Assembly: GCA_016710935.1 (NCBI GenBank)
Contig: JADJTY010000012.1
Location: forward strand, 558,001-622,000
DNA length: 64,000 nt
Direction: 5' to 3'
Source: Chitinophagaceae bacterium
GTDB taxonomy: Bacteria; Bacteroidota; Bacteroidia; Chitinophagales; Chitinophagaceae
Positions 55,738-64,000 of the stretch are shown piece by piece. Position 1 is the first letter of the stretch. Every line of letters starts with the position of its first letter. The notes beneath the pieces are model-generated. The model was not told the DNA's origin. It searched no databases and saw only the letters and a program-made list of their open reading frames with translations. Position numbers and translations under genes: made by a program.

Positions 55738-56733
55738 TTAAAGTAATTTTTTTGCCTTTTCGATCTGTTCATCGCTACCCATTACAATTAAACGTTCGCC
55801 GGGATTTATCAGGTAAGATGCATCGGGGTTAATGGTATAATGGTTACCGGGATTTTTTATGCCAAGTATAGTACAATTGGTTTTTTTCCATAAATCCAGG
55901 TCGCCCATAGAAATATTTTTATTGCATTCCATTTCAACCACCTTAAAACTATCATTGCTTTGTGTACTCATAATAGATAGTATTTCAGCAACATCGGGCA
56001 GCATGACCAGGGTTGCCATATGGGCGCCGCCAATTTTATCGGGCATGATCACATTATCGGCACCGGCAATTTTTAATTTTTTTACAGATGAATCCTGCGA
56101 TGCCCGGCTGATGACCTTCAAATCGGGGTTAAGTTGTTTTGCGGTAAGCACCACAAATAAATTATCAGCATCCACCGGCAGGCTTGTGATTAGTGCACGG
56201 GCATTTTTAATACCGGCTTCCAGCAATAGTTCGTCTTTGGTAGCATCGCCCTTCATAAAATATTTTACTTCAAAATCAAGATCTGTTTCCAGTTCATTTT
56301 TTTCTTCCAGTACTACAAAGGGAATATTGTTGTTGAATAAGATCTGGGCGCTTTCTTTGCCGTTGCGGCCAAAGCCACAAATAATTACATGCTGTTGCAG
56401 TTGTTGAATACTGTTTTCCATTTTGATCTGTTTATACAGTTTAGTAAATTCTCCATCCGAAAAAAAACGGGTAAGCAGGGTTACAAAATAAGTGAAGAGC
56501 CCCAGGTTTAAAAGGATGAGGAAGATGGTAAATATGCGGCCGCTTTCGCTCAATGGCCTTACTTCGGTAAAGCCTACGGTAGATATAGTGATCACCGTCA
56601 TGTATAAAGCCTCTAAAAAACTAAAGCCTTCTATAATAATAAAACCAGCTGTACCAAATAATATGGTAACCACCAACATTCCAATTGGTAGTATCAATCT
56701 TGAAAATAACCTCAGCCTTTTTATCTGCAACAT
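55738..56733 (-). CDS. Two-TM potassium channel with RCK domains
   Basis: 331 residues. Two membrane helices flank a pore loop with filter TVGFTEV where TVGYGD is usual. The RCK/TrkA-N domain follows (VIICGFGRNGKESAQIL near 117, VVLEEKNE, GDATKDELLLEAGI), then a TrkA-C domain with LDLWKKTNC and NPGERLIVMGSD. It is a ligand-gated K+ channel by homology; the altered filter may change selectivity. It is divergent from dacB with 45 bp between the genes. Confidence 0.88.
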   Translation of the reverse strand: MLQIKRLRLFSRLILPIGMLVVTILFGTAGFIIIEGFSFLEALYMTVITISTVGFTEVRPLSESGRIFTIFLILLNLGLFTYFVTLLTRFFSDGEFTKLYKQIKMENSIQQLQQHVIICGFGRNGKESAQILFNNNIPFVVLEEKNELETDLDFEVKYFMKGDATKDELLLEAGIKNARALITSLPVDADNLFVVLTAKQLNPDLKVISRASQDSSVKKLKIAGADNVIMPDKIGGAHMATLVMLPDVAEILSIMSTQSNDSFKVVEMECNKNISMGDLDLWKKTNCTILGIKNPGNHYTINPDASYLINPGERLIVMGSDEQIEKAKKLL

Positions 56734-56778
56734 GCGGTATGATATAATTAGTGTTGAAAATTATAACTTTAATGGCAA

Positions 56779-58128
56779 ATGGAGAAGATAAAAGAATCAA
56801 AGAAAGAGATGAGATTGGTCATTGGTCAATGGGCATTGGTCATTCGCCATTGGATGGGTTGTTTAATATTGATTGGTTTTATCAGTTCCTGTTCGGTATC
56901 TAAACAAATAAGCAAACAGGCCGGTACCATTTTATTAAACGATACCGCCATCAGCACCGGCCATATCGGCATCAGTATTTACGAACCTGCAACCGATACC
57001 TATTGGTATAACTATAATGCAACAAAATATTTTATACCGGCAAGCAATACCAAATTATTTACCCTGTATGCAGGGATGAAATATTTGGGGGATAGTTTGG
57101 CGGGGTTGAGGTATCAGATAAAAGGAGATTCGACCGTAATTGAACCGACAGGTGATCCAACATTTTTGCTTAGTGAATTTAAAAATCAGCCCACACTGAA
57201 TTTTTTAAAGAAGCAAAAATATATTTATTTATCAAATGCATTTCTATACAATGATTTTTTAGGAAATGGATGGGCATGGAATGATTATAAAGAGAGTTAC
57301 ATGGCTCAAAGAAGCAGTTTTCCTATCTATGGAAATATTATCAAATCAACATTGATCAGCCCTGATAGTATCAATATCTATCCTAAATTTTATCAGAAAC
57401 AAACTGCAGTGATGGAAGAACTAAAAAATGGTTTTGAAGTTGTAAAAGGATTTGAGGATAATCATTTTTTATTTATTAAAGGAAATGAGAAAAGCAAAGA
57501 AGTTCCCTTCAGACCAACTATTGCAGACATTCAGCTTTTGTTAGAGGATACTTTAAAAGCCAAATTAGGTTTAGATTGGTCGAAGTATAACAAGCCTGGC
57601 ACTTTGATCATCCACTCCCAACCCTCCGACTCTCTCTTTAAACCCATGATGCACCGGAGCGATAATTTTTTTGCAGAGCAAACTTTATTAATGGCCAGCA
57701 ATGAACATTTGGGTTATATGAGCGATGCAAAAATTATTGATACTTTATTAAAAACCGATCTGAAAGACATCCCTCAAAGACCTAAATGGGTGGATGGCAG
57801 CGGCCTGAGCCGGTATAATTTATTTACACCGCAGTCATTTGTGTACATCCTCAACAAAACAAAAAACGAATTTGGGTGGAACAGGATCAAAAATATTTTA
57901 CCTACCGGCGGCAAAGGGACTTTATCATCCTATTATAGAAAAGACAGCAGTTTTATTTACGCTAAAACAGGTACTTTAAGTAATAACTGTGCCTTAAGCG
58001 GTTACCTGATCACCAAAAAGGGTAAGTTGCTCATTTTCTCAGTTTTAGCTAATAATTATATGACAGGCGCCACTCCTGTAAGGCGTGCTGTAGAAAAATT
58101 TCTGCTTGCAATCCGGGAAAATTATTGA
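56779..58128 (+). CDS. dacB: D-alanyl-D-alanine carboxypeptidase/endopeptidase (PBP4, DacB-like)
   Basis: 449 residues from ATG 56779; ATG 56809 with AGAAAGAG before it is an equally good start. Lipobox ISSC follows a signal peptide whose first part is made of a 7-nt repeat array. Peptidase S13 motifs: PASNTK (SxxK, catalytic serine) near 95, HRSDNFFAEQ (SxN) near 293, and YAKTGTLSNN (KTG) near 395. It trims or cross-link-cleaves peptidoglycan in the periplasm. Starts 45 bp from the divergent channel gene. Confidence 0.92.
   Translation: MEKIKESKKEMRLVIGQWALVIRHWMGCLILIGFISSCSVSKQISKQAGTILLNDTAISTGHIGISIYEPATDTYWYNYNATKYFIPASNTKLFTLYAGMKYLGDSLAGLRYQIKGDSTVIEPTGDPTFLLSEFKNQPTLNFLKKQKYIYLSNAFLYNDFLGNGWAWNDYKESYMAQRSSFPIYGNIIKSTLISPDSINIYPKFYQKQTAVMEELKNGFEVVKGFEDNHFLFIKGNEKSKEVPFRPTIADIQLLLEDTLKAKLGLDWSKYNKPGTLIIHSQPSDSLFKPMMHRSDNFFAEQTLLMASNEHLGYMSDAKIIDTLLKTDLKDIPQRPKWVDGSGLSRYNLFTPQSFVYILNKTKNEFGWNRIKNILPTGGKGTLSSYYRKDSSFIYAKTGTLSNNCALSGYLITKKGKLLIFSVLANNYMTGATPVRRAVEKFLLAIRENY
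56814..56855 (+). repeat. ATTGGTC-type heptamer array in the dacB 5' end
   Basis: Six 7-nt units (ATTGGTC three times, with AATGGGC, ATTCGCC and ATTGGAT) in perfect register. They encode LVIGQWALVIRHW in front of the signal-peptide core. Confidence 0.85.
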
Positions 58129-58220
58129 TAATTTTATCCTTCAGGCAACAAAACGAAAAACCACAGCATCTACCCTAAGCTTAAATCCCTGTTTATCCTT
58201 TAACCAACAAAACCTTTTTT

Positions 58221-61013
58221 ATGAAAAAAATGTTTACGCTGCTGTGGCTCACCCTTGCCGCTTTTAGTTTTAAGGCAACAGCACAAACCACACCCAATTG
58301 CAATGCCGAATTTGCAGTTCAGTATCTTACCAATTTTACGGTAAAATTTAATCCCGCCATTGCAAACGACTCACCCTATGTGCGCCATTACTGGAACTTT
58401 GGTGACGGCACCACGGGAAGCCAGTTGATTTCGCCCACGCATACCTATGCATTACCCGGCAGTTACCCGGTAGTGCATACCATTATCAGGTTAAACCAAA
58501 ACAATGTTCCGGTATGTACACAGACGTTTACCAAAATTGTAAACATCACTGCAGTCTGTAACCTGGTGGCGAATTTCAGCTGGAGCAGTACTGCAGCGAA
58601 TCCATTAACGATCGCATTTCAAAATTTAAGTATTCCGCTTTCCAATACCGATTCCATTAAATGGACCTTCGGCGACGGCGCTACTTCTACGGCTGTTAAT
58701 CCGGTGCATACTTACAATGTACCTGGCACGTATACGGTATGTTTAAGAGTAAAGAAATTAACACCTGCCGGGGCCGCACCTTGTATAAGGGAAATTTGTA
58801 AAACCATTGTGGTAACACCACCATGTAATATCGTTCCTAATTTTACCTGGGCAGCTACACCAACCAATCCTTTAAGAATCGAATTTAATAATACCAGCAC
58901 CAATACTGCTGCTACCGATTCGATCAAATGGACATTTGGGGATGGTACTTCTTCCAATCAATTTAACCCGGTGCATACTTATACCGCTCCCGGTACTTAT
59001 ACTGTTTGCTTAAAAATTATAAGATATTATTCAAACACTACAGCACCATGCATCAGGGAGATTTGCAAAACCATCGTTGTGCAGGCGCCTTGTACACTGG
59101 TGGTAAATTTTACTTCACAACCGGATTCTGCACATCCGTTACGCATCAAGTTCACCAATACCAGTACGCCCATCCATGCAACAGATTCGGTAAAATGGAC
59201 TTTTGGTGACGGCACATCTGTGAGTGGTTTACAAAGCGATCCAAATGTTGCTAACCCAACACATAATTATGCAAATGCAGGCACTTATACTGTTTGTTTA
59301 AGCGTAAAGAAAAATAACAATGTTGCCAGTACTGTGCAATGTGTAAGAGAATATTGCAGAACAATTACAGTTTATGAACCTTGTACACTGGTGGTAAATT
59401 TTACTTCGCAAACTGATCCAAACAATCCTTTGCGGGTTAAATTTACCAATACCAGTGTGCCTGTTAGTCCTACCGACTCACTGCGCTGGAGCTTTGGAGA
59501 TGGTACATCACTGAGTGGAGTACAAAGTGACCCAACCATAGCCAGCCCGATACATAATTATAATCATCCCGGAAACTACAATGTTTGTTTAATTGTTATT
59601 AAACGCAATACTGTCAGTAATGTGCCTTGTGTAAGATATAGCTGTAGGAACATTGTGGTAACAGAACCTTGTACACTGGTAGTTAATTTCACTTCACAAC
59701 CGGATCCAAATCATCCATTGCGGATAAAATTCACCAATACCAGTACACCTATTCACCCAACTGACTCTGTAAGATGGACATTTGGTGATGGCTCATCTGT
59801 AAGCGGATTACAAAGCAATCCCAATGTTGCCAATCCAACACATATTTATGCAAATGCCGGAACGTTTACGGTTTGTTTACGAGTGAAGAAAAACAACACT
59901 GCTACCACACCCGGCCAGGTTAACTGTGTTCGTGAAAAATGTAACACGGTTGTGGTAACAGCACCCTGTAATTTCCCGGTAAACTTTAGCTGGAGGTTAG
60001 ATTCTATCAATACCAGGAAAGTTTATTTCACCAACCTGAGTACTCCGCCGGCTGCAAACGCTATTGCCGTGTGGACCTTTGGAGATGGAAGTTCTGCCAC
60101 ATCATGGAATGCCATGCACGAATATGCACAGCCGGGCAGGTATCTTGTTTGCCTGAAAGTTTACTTACCAAACTCAAACTGTGTTCGTGAAACATGTGAT
60201 ACCGTTTTCATTCCTGCACCGGTACCGCCCTGTACACAGCTTTCAAAATATACATACCAGGTTTTCCCCAATGATAACCAGAAGTATAAATTCACACCTG
60301 ATCATATTAATCCCACATTCCAGTACACCTGGACATTTGGAGACGGTACCGGAAGCCAGGATCCTGTGGCTGTACACCGCTATGCACAACCGGGCACTTA
60401 TGTTGCCTGCCTAACAGTATGGCGTGGGCCAAATTGCGCATCTACCACCTGTAAGGAAATAAGGGTGCTGCCACAAGTCAACTGTGATACAGCGCATGTT
60501 GGTTACACTTTCCAACGCAGCCCGAATATGCCGAACAAGATCCAGTTTTTTGCCAATGCAAGTTTACCCATACTTGACCAGGTATGGTACATATATAAAC
60601 TAAACGGAACCGTTGCAACTCCACCTGTGATCCTGCATCAGAATAATCCGATATACCTTTTCCAGGATACAGGCGTTTACAAGGTTTGCTTAAAAGCAAC
60701 TTTGCAGGGCGGATGTGTGAGAGAATATTGTAACTACATCCGTATAGAACAGGTTTCAAACGTTTGTGAGTTGCAGGCATTCCCCAACCCAACAACATCG
60801 TTGGTTAATGTAAACCTGTTCTTAACACAACCCGAAATGATTCACGCCACGGTGTACAATAATTTAAATGTGGCAGTATTGCAGCACAATCAACCCGGTC
60901 ATACAGGTAACAATTTAATTACCTTACATGTAAACAATCTTATTGCCGGACAATATACGATCAGATTGGTCTATGGAAACAGGGTTTGCTATGCCAGGTT
61001 TCAAAAATTGTAA
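58221..61013 (+). CDS. PKD-repeat T9SS surface protein
   Basis: 930 residues with a signal peptide ending near KATAQTT. Eight canonical PKD domains show WTFGDG-type and CLKV-type motifs (first WNFGDGTTGSQ, last WTFGDGTGSQD), and a degenerate ninth lacks WTFGDG. Each has paired cysteines (TVCLRV and REICKTIVV). The domains starting near 59088, 59383 and 59668 open with almost identical PCTLVVNFTSQ, evidence of recent duplication. The end is a T9SS sorting domain (LQAFPNPTTSLVNV to CYARFQKL). Likely an adhesin or stalk. Confidence 0.9.
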   Translation: MKKMFTLLWLTLAAFSFKATAQTTPNCNAEFAVQYLTNFTVKFNPAIANDSPYVRHYWNFGDGTTGSQLISPTHTYALPGSYPVVHTIIRLNQNNVPVCTQTFTKIVNITAVCNLVANFSWSSTAANPLTIAFQNLSIPLSNTDSIKWTFGDGATSTAVNPVHTYNVPGTYTVCLRVKKLTPAGAAPCIREICKTIVVTPPCNIVPNFTWAATPTNPLRIEFNNTSTNTAATDSIKWTFGDGTSSNQFNPVHTYTAPGTYTVCLKIIRYYSNTTAPCIREICKTIVVQAPCTLVVNFTSQPDSAHPLRIKFTNTSTPIHATDSVKWTFGDGTSVSGLQSDPNVANPTHNYANAGTYTVCLSVKKNNNVASTVQCVREYCRTITVYEPCTLVVNFTSQTDPNNPLRVKFTNTSVPVSPTDSLRWSFGDGTSLSGVQSDPTIASPIHNYNHPGNYNVCLIVIKRNTVSNVPCVRYSCRNIVVTEPCTLVVNFTSQPDPNHPLRIKFTNTSTPIHPTDSVRWTFGDGSSVSGLQSNPNVANPTHIYANAGTFTVCLRVKKNNTATTPGQVNCVREKCNTVVVTAPCNFPVNFSWRLDSINTRKVYFTNLSTPPAANAIAVWTFGDGSSATSWNAMHEYAQPGRYLVCLKVYLPNSNCVRETCDTVFIPAPVPPCTQLSKYTYQVFPNDNQKYKFTPDHINPTFQYTWTFGDGTGSQDPVAVHRYAQPGTYVACLTVWRGPNCASTTCKEIRVLPQVNCDTAHVGYTFQRSPNMPNKIQFFANASLPILDQVWYIYKLNGTVATPPVILHQNNPIYLFQDTGVYKVCLKATLQGGCVREYCNYIRIEQVSNVCELQAFPNPTTSLVNVNLFLTQPEMIHATVYNNLNVAVLQHNQPGHTGNNLITLHVNNLIAGQYTIRLVYGNRVCYARFQKL

Positions 61014-61032
61014 TGCCAGGGTTTTTTAAAGC

Positions 61033-61067
61033 AAAAGCCTGTAACAGCAATGTTGCAGGCTTTTTTT
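61033..61067 (+). terminator. Terminator of the PKD gene
   Basis: A 13-bp stem (AAAAGCCTGTAAC against GTTGCAGGCTTTT, one T-G pair) with a 6-nt loop and a T7 run, 20 bp after the stop. Confidence 0.85.
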
Positions 61068-61070
61068 ATT

Positions 61071-61154
61071 TTCACGCAGAGAGCGCTGAGGAGCAGAGAA
61101 CGCAGCGTTTATTAATATCCTGTGGCCTCCGCTTCTCTGTTTTCTCTGCGTGAA
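61071..61154. repeat. Dispersed repeat with TTCACGCAGAGA arms
   Basis: TTCACGCAGAGA at 61071-61082 and its exact complement at 61143-61154 flank a GCAGAGA/GCGCTGAG-rich centre. It lies between convergent genes. I know similar repeats from many Bacteroidota genomes. Confidence 0.75.
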
Positions 61155-61161
61155 ACTGTTT

Positions 61162-63000
61162 TTACCTCCCAAACAATTTATCCAGTTCTTCTTTTTTAAA
61201 TTCCAGGTAAGTAGGTTTACCATTGGCGGTACTGTTGGGGATGGCGCAGTTAAACAGGTCTTCAATTAATACTTTCATTTCTTTATCTGTTAATGAAGTA
61301 CCTGCTTTTACAGATTGCTGCAATGCCAATGAACGCAATAATTTTTCCCGCTTACTGTATTTAAGATCGCTGCTGAAATGTTTGTATTGTTCCAGCATTT
61401 TTTCAATGGCTGTTTTTTCGTTGCCCTGGCTTACATCTGCCGGTGTACCCTGTATTACAAAAGTATTGTTGCCAAAGGGTTCCAGCTGGTAACCCAAGTG
61501 ATTCATATCGGACAAAAGCTCCTTTAGCAAAACAGCATCGGCAGCATGTAACTCAATGGTTGCCGGAAATAAACTCTGCTGTGTGGCTATGGGTTTGCCT
61601 TCAACAGCCAATGCAAAACGTTCGTATAAAATGCGTTCATGTGCATTTTGCTGGTGCACTAAGTAATAACCTTTTTCAGTTTGCACGATAATAAAACTAT
61701 TTTGAATTTGAAACAGTTTATCAGTTTGAGGTTTATTACTTGTATTTATAAAAGCGGCTCCCGTTACCTGTGGCTCATCCGCGGGACGCTGTGAGAAGCT
61801 TTCGGGTTGCGTTTTATCTTTCTCGTAAAAATCTCTCCAGTGTTTTAATTCACTTTTACTTTCTACAAAGTGAGACTGGTTTTTTTTTGTAAATGTGTTG
61901 TATAAAGAAGAGGAAGATGCTGATGACTTTTTATCCTCAGTAAATGGTTTGCTTACTGCATCCAGGCTTTGTATAGATGCATCCAGTTCAAAATCTAAAG
62001 TAGGCGAAATACTGAACTGGGCAAGTGCATGCTTAATGGCACTTTGTACAAAAGCATATACGATCTTTTCATCTTCAAATTTTATTTCCTGCTTGGTGGG
62101 GTGTACATTAATATCCAGTTGTGCAGGGTCCAGGTCAATGAACAGGGTGTACATTGGAAAACTGTCTTTGGCAATCATTTCATTAAAAGCATTCATCACC
62201 GCATGGTTCAGGTATGCACTTTTAATAAAACGATTGTTAACAAAGAAATACTGATCCCCACGGGTTTTTTTGGCGGTTTCGGGTTTGCCCACAAAACCAT
62301 AAATATTCATGTAATCTGTCTGCTCCTGTACAGGTACTAATTTGGCTGCATAACTATTGCCTAATATCTGCACAATACGTTGCTTCATACTTCCTTTCTC
62401 CAGGTGAAAGACCTGCTGGCCATTACTGGTAAATGAAAAGAAAATTTCAGGAAACGACATGGCCACCCGGATGAACTCATCTACAATATGCCTTAACTCT
62501 GCAGCATTACTTTTTAAAAAGTTTCTTCGGGCAGGTACATTAAAAAAAAGATTCTTCATCGCAATGCTGGTACCGGTTTGCATAGCAATGGGTTCCTGCT
62601 TAATAACCAGGCTGTTTTCAATTTCAATAAAAACTCCGGTTTCGTCTTCTGCTCTTCTCGATTTTAGTTCTACCTGGGCAACAGCGGCAATACTGGCCAA
62701 AGCCTCGCCCCTAAAACCCATGGTCTTTATCTTAAACAGATCTTCAATATTCCTTATCTTGGAAGTAGCGTGGCGCTCAAAAGCCATCCTGGCATCGGTC
62801 TCACTCATGCCTTTGCCATTATCAATAACCTGTATCAATGCCTTGCCTGCATCATTCACCATGAGGTTAATTTCGGTTGCCCCGGCATCCACGGCATTTT
62901 CCAGCAATTCCTTTACAGCACTGGCCGGCCGTTGTATAACTTCACCGGCAGCAATCTGGTTGGCAATGTTATCGGGTAATAATTGAATGATATCGGGCAA
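61162..63000 (-). CDS. mutL: DNA mismatch repair protein MutL
   Basis: 612 residues. GHKL ATPase domain: NQIAAGEVIQRPASAVKELLENAVDAG at 13-39 split over the usual motif I, DNGKGM, RHATSKI and GFRGEALASIAAVA are intact. The C-terminal dimerisation domain is present. The endonuclease motif of many MutL proteins, DQHAxxE, reads VHQQNAHERILYE here, with Asp and His replaced; the later CPHGRP-type motif reads CAIPNSTANGKPT. So it may be a non-nicking MutL like that of E. coli. It is divergent from the GH3 gene. Confidence 0.95.
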   Translation of the reverse strand: MPDIIQLLPDNIANQIAAGEVIQRPASAVKELLENAVDAGATEINLMVNDAGKALIQVIDNGKGMSETDARMAFERHATSKIRNIEDLFKIKTMGFRGEALASIAAVAQVELKSRRAEDETGVFIEIENSLVIKQEPIAMQTGTSIAMKNLFFNVPARRNFLKSNAAELRHIVDEFIRVAMSFPEIFFSFTSNGQQVFHLEKGSMKQRIVQILGNSYAAKLVPVQEQTDYMNIYGFVGKPETAKKTRGDQYFFVNNRFIKSAYLNHAVMNAFNEMIAKDSFPMYTLFIDLDPAQLDINVHPTKQEIKFEDEKIVYAFVQSAIKHALAQFSISPTLDFELDASIQSLDAVSKPFTEDKKSSASSSSLYNTFTKKNQSHFVESKSELKHWRDFYEKDKTQPESFSQRPADEPQVTGAAFINTSNKPQTDKLFQIQNSFIIVQTEKGYYLVHQQNAHERILYERFALAVEGKPIATQQSLFPATIELHAADAVLLKELLSDMNHLGYQLEPFGNNTFVIQGTPADVSQGNEKTAIEKMLEQYKHFSSDLKYSKREKLLRSLALQQSVKAGTSLTDKEMKVLIEDLFNCAIPNSTANGKPTYLEFKKEELDKLFGR

Positions 63001-63063
63001 AATCCTGTAATTTAGAACAGCAAAAATAACACATCCTGTCCACTATAAAATTTTTACACCAGT

Positions 63064-64000
63064 ATGCGGAAAATTCAATTGATTTTATTTCTTTTTTTAG
63101 CAGTTAATGGTTTTGCCCAGCAAAAGAATAAAGCAAACATTTGGGTAGACAGTGTTTTTAAAACCCTCTCACCAGATGAACAGATCGCCCAGCTGATGGT
63201 GGTTCGTTTATCAACCATCAATGCAAACAAGAGTGTTACTTTTTACGACAGCCTGGTGACTGAATTAATCAAGCAATATAATATTGGCAGCCTTTGTGTT
63301 TTCCAGGGCAGCCCGGTTAAACAGGCAACTATTTTAAACCAACTACAGGCCCTGGCCAAAACACCGCTATTAGTAACTATAGATGCCGAGTGGGGTGTTG
63401 GTATGCGCATGACGGATAGTGTGCTTCCGTTGCCCAGGCAAATGATGTTGGGCGCTGTGCAGGATTCCAGCATTGCATACCAATATGGAAGAATTGTGGC
63501 TGAGCAATGCAGGCGCATTGGTATACAGGTAAATTTTGCACCGGTGGTGGATGTAAACAACAATCCCAACAACCCGGTAATTAACGACCGCAGTTTTGGA
63601 GAAGATAAATACAAAGTGGCATCCTATGGCATTCAATACATGAAGGGCATGCAGGACAATGGCGTGATGGCATGCGCCAAACACTTTCCGGGGCATGGCG
63701 ATGTATCAGTTGACTCGCACTACGATCTGCCGGTAATCAACAAAACAAGGCCACAACTGGAATCATTGGAACTGTTCCCTTTTCGTGAAATTTTTAAAGC
63801 CGGTGTGGGCAGTGTAATGATCGCACATTTGTATATTCCATCTATTGATACCAGTGCCAACAGGGCAACATCACTTTCAAAAAACAATGTAACCGATTTG
63901 TTGAGGAACCAACTGGGTTATCAGGGATTAACTTTTACCGATGCATTGGAAATGCAGGGTGTAAAAAAATTCTTTGCGGATGGAGCTGCTTCGGTTGAAT
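63064..64000 (+). CDS. Glycoside hydrolase family 3 (beta-N-acetylhexosaminidase-like), 5' part
   Basis: 312 codons are visible; the gene leaves the window. Start ATG 63064 begins a signal peptide (KIQLILFLFLAVNGFAQ). The GH3 barrel shows EQIAQLMVVRL, TIDAEWGVGMRM, FAPVVDVNNNPNNPVI, RSFGED, the hallmark KHFPGHGDVSVDSH, and the probable nucleophile aspartate in TFTDALEMQGV. Such enzymes cut N-acetylglucosamine links in peptidoglycan or chitin fragments. Many Bacteroidota homologues carry a C-terminal serine-hydrolase domain, which cannot be checked here. Confidence 0.9.
   Translation, partial: MRKIQLILFLFLAVNGFAQQKNKANIWVDSVFKTLSPDEQIAQLMVVRLSTINANKSVTFYDSLVTELIKQYNIGSLCVFQGSPVKQATILNQLQALAKTPLLVTIDAEWGVGMRMTDSVLPLPRQMMLGAVQDSSIAYQYGRIVAEQCRRIGIQVNFAPVVDVNNNPNNPVINDRSFGEDKYKVASYGIQYMKGMQDNGVMACAKHFPGHGDVSVDSHYDLPVINKTRPQLESLELFPFREIFKAGVGSVMIAHLYIPSIDTSANRATSLSKNNVTDLLRNQLGYQGLTFTDALEMQGVKKFFADGAASVE

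Noticed and set aside
62459..62986. Plus-strand ORF of 175 codons within mutL
   Set aside because: It is antisense to the conserved MutL ATPase motifs and has no independent support.

Overview
The window looks like a chromosomal stretch from a member of the Bacteroidota, most likely the Chitinophagaceae. The reasons are several type IX secretion (T9SS) C-terminal sorting domains, a GldA-type ABC ATPase, a TonB-dependent receptor with an N-terminal CarboxypepD_reg-like domain, a fused IcmF mutase, KorA, RicT and DUF5777-type proteins, TAnnTTTG promoter boxes, weak ribosome-binding sites and an AT-rich composition. No rRNA, tRNA, CRISPR array, integrase or classical insertion sequence was seen. 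The last gene runs off the right edge and the first enters from the left.

Layout. 1-9.8 kb: the end of a T9SS cargo protein, a YncE-propeller/phosphoesterase, an amidase, an alcohol dehydrogenase, a ChaN-like protein, a CAP-domain protein, an ECF sigma factor with two small partners, and small envelope proteins. 9.9-13.8 kb: IcmF, carrying an in-frame 607-bp element that encodes a DUF559/Vsr-like nuclease. 13.8-21.9 kb: two divergent clusters of electron-transfer genes. One has a small Tat-like protein, a Tat-exported 4x[4Fe-4S] protein, an NrfD membrane subunit, a membrane-anchored periplasmic protein and a cytochrome c. The other has two lipoproteins with CX4CH heme-like motifs and a DUF5777 barrel. 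22-30 kb: KsgA and two large T9SS surface proteins. 30.2-39 kb: PdxA, a LolA-like protein, an ABC exporter, a membrane-protein/regulator operon, a TPR-like protein, a 2TM protein and a TonB receptor. 39.5-50.4 kb: housekeeping genes (RadA, ComF, two glutathione peroxidases, HolB, RicT, GldA, enolase, DivIC). 50.4-64 kb: Nth, an outer membrane protein, KorA, an arginase-fold protein, a K+ channel, PBP4, a PKD-repeat T9SS protein, MutL and the start of a GH3 enzyme.

Three signals stand out. First, the DUF559 element lies between the B12-binding and GTPase domains of IcmF, is bounded by inverted repeats, and leaves the reading frame open through 1290 codons. Second, six tandem arrays with different unit sequences but a constant 7-nt period lie between 41.6 and 56.9 kb. 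They overlap stop codons, signal-peptide codons or an in-frame linker, so copy-number change could alter protein ends. Third, the 14.8-21.9 kb cluster looks like an inner-membrane-to-surface redox module with no obvious catalytic oxidoreductase subunit.

Four genes (the first T9SS fragment, the alcohol dehydrogenase, a winged-helix regulator and radA) are each broken by one base in an A/T homopolymer. This pattern suggests consensus-sequence error more than real gene decay, so the coordinates of those genes describe the presumed intact gene.
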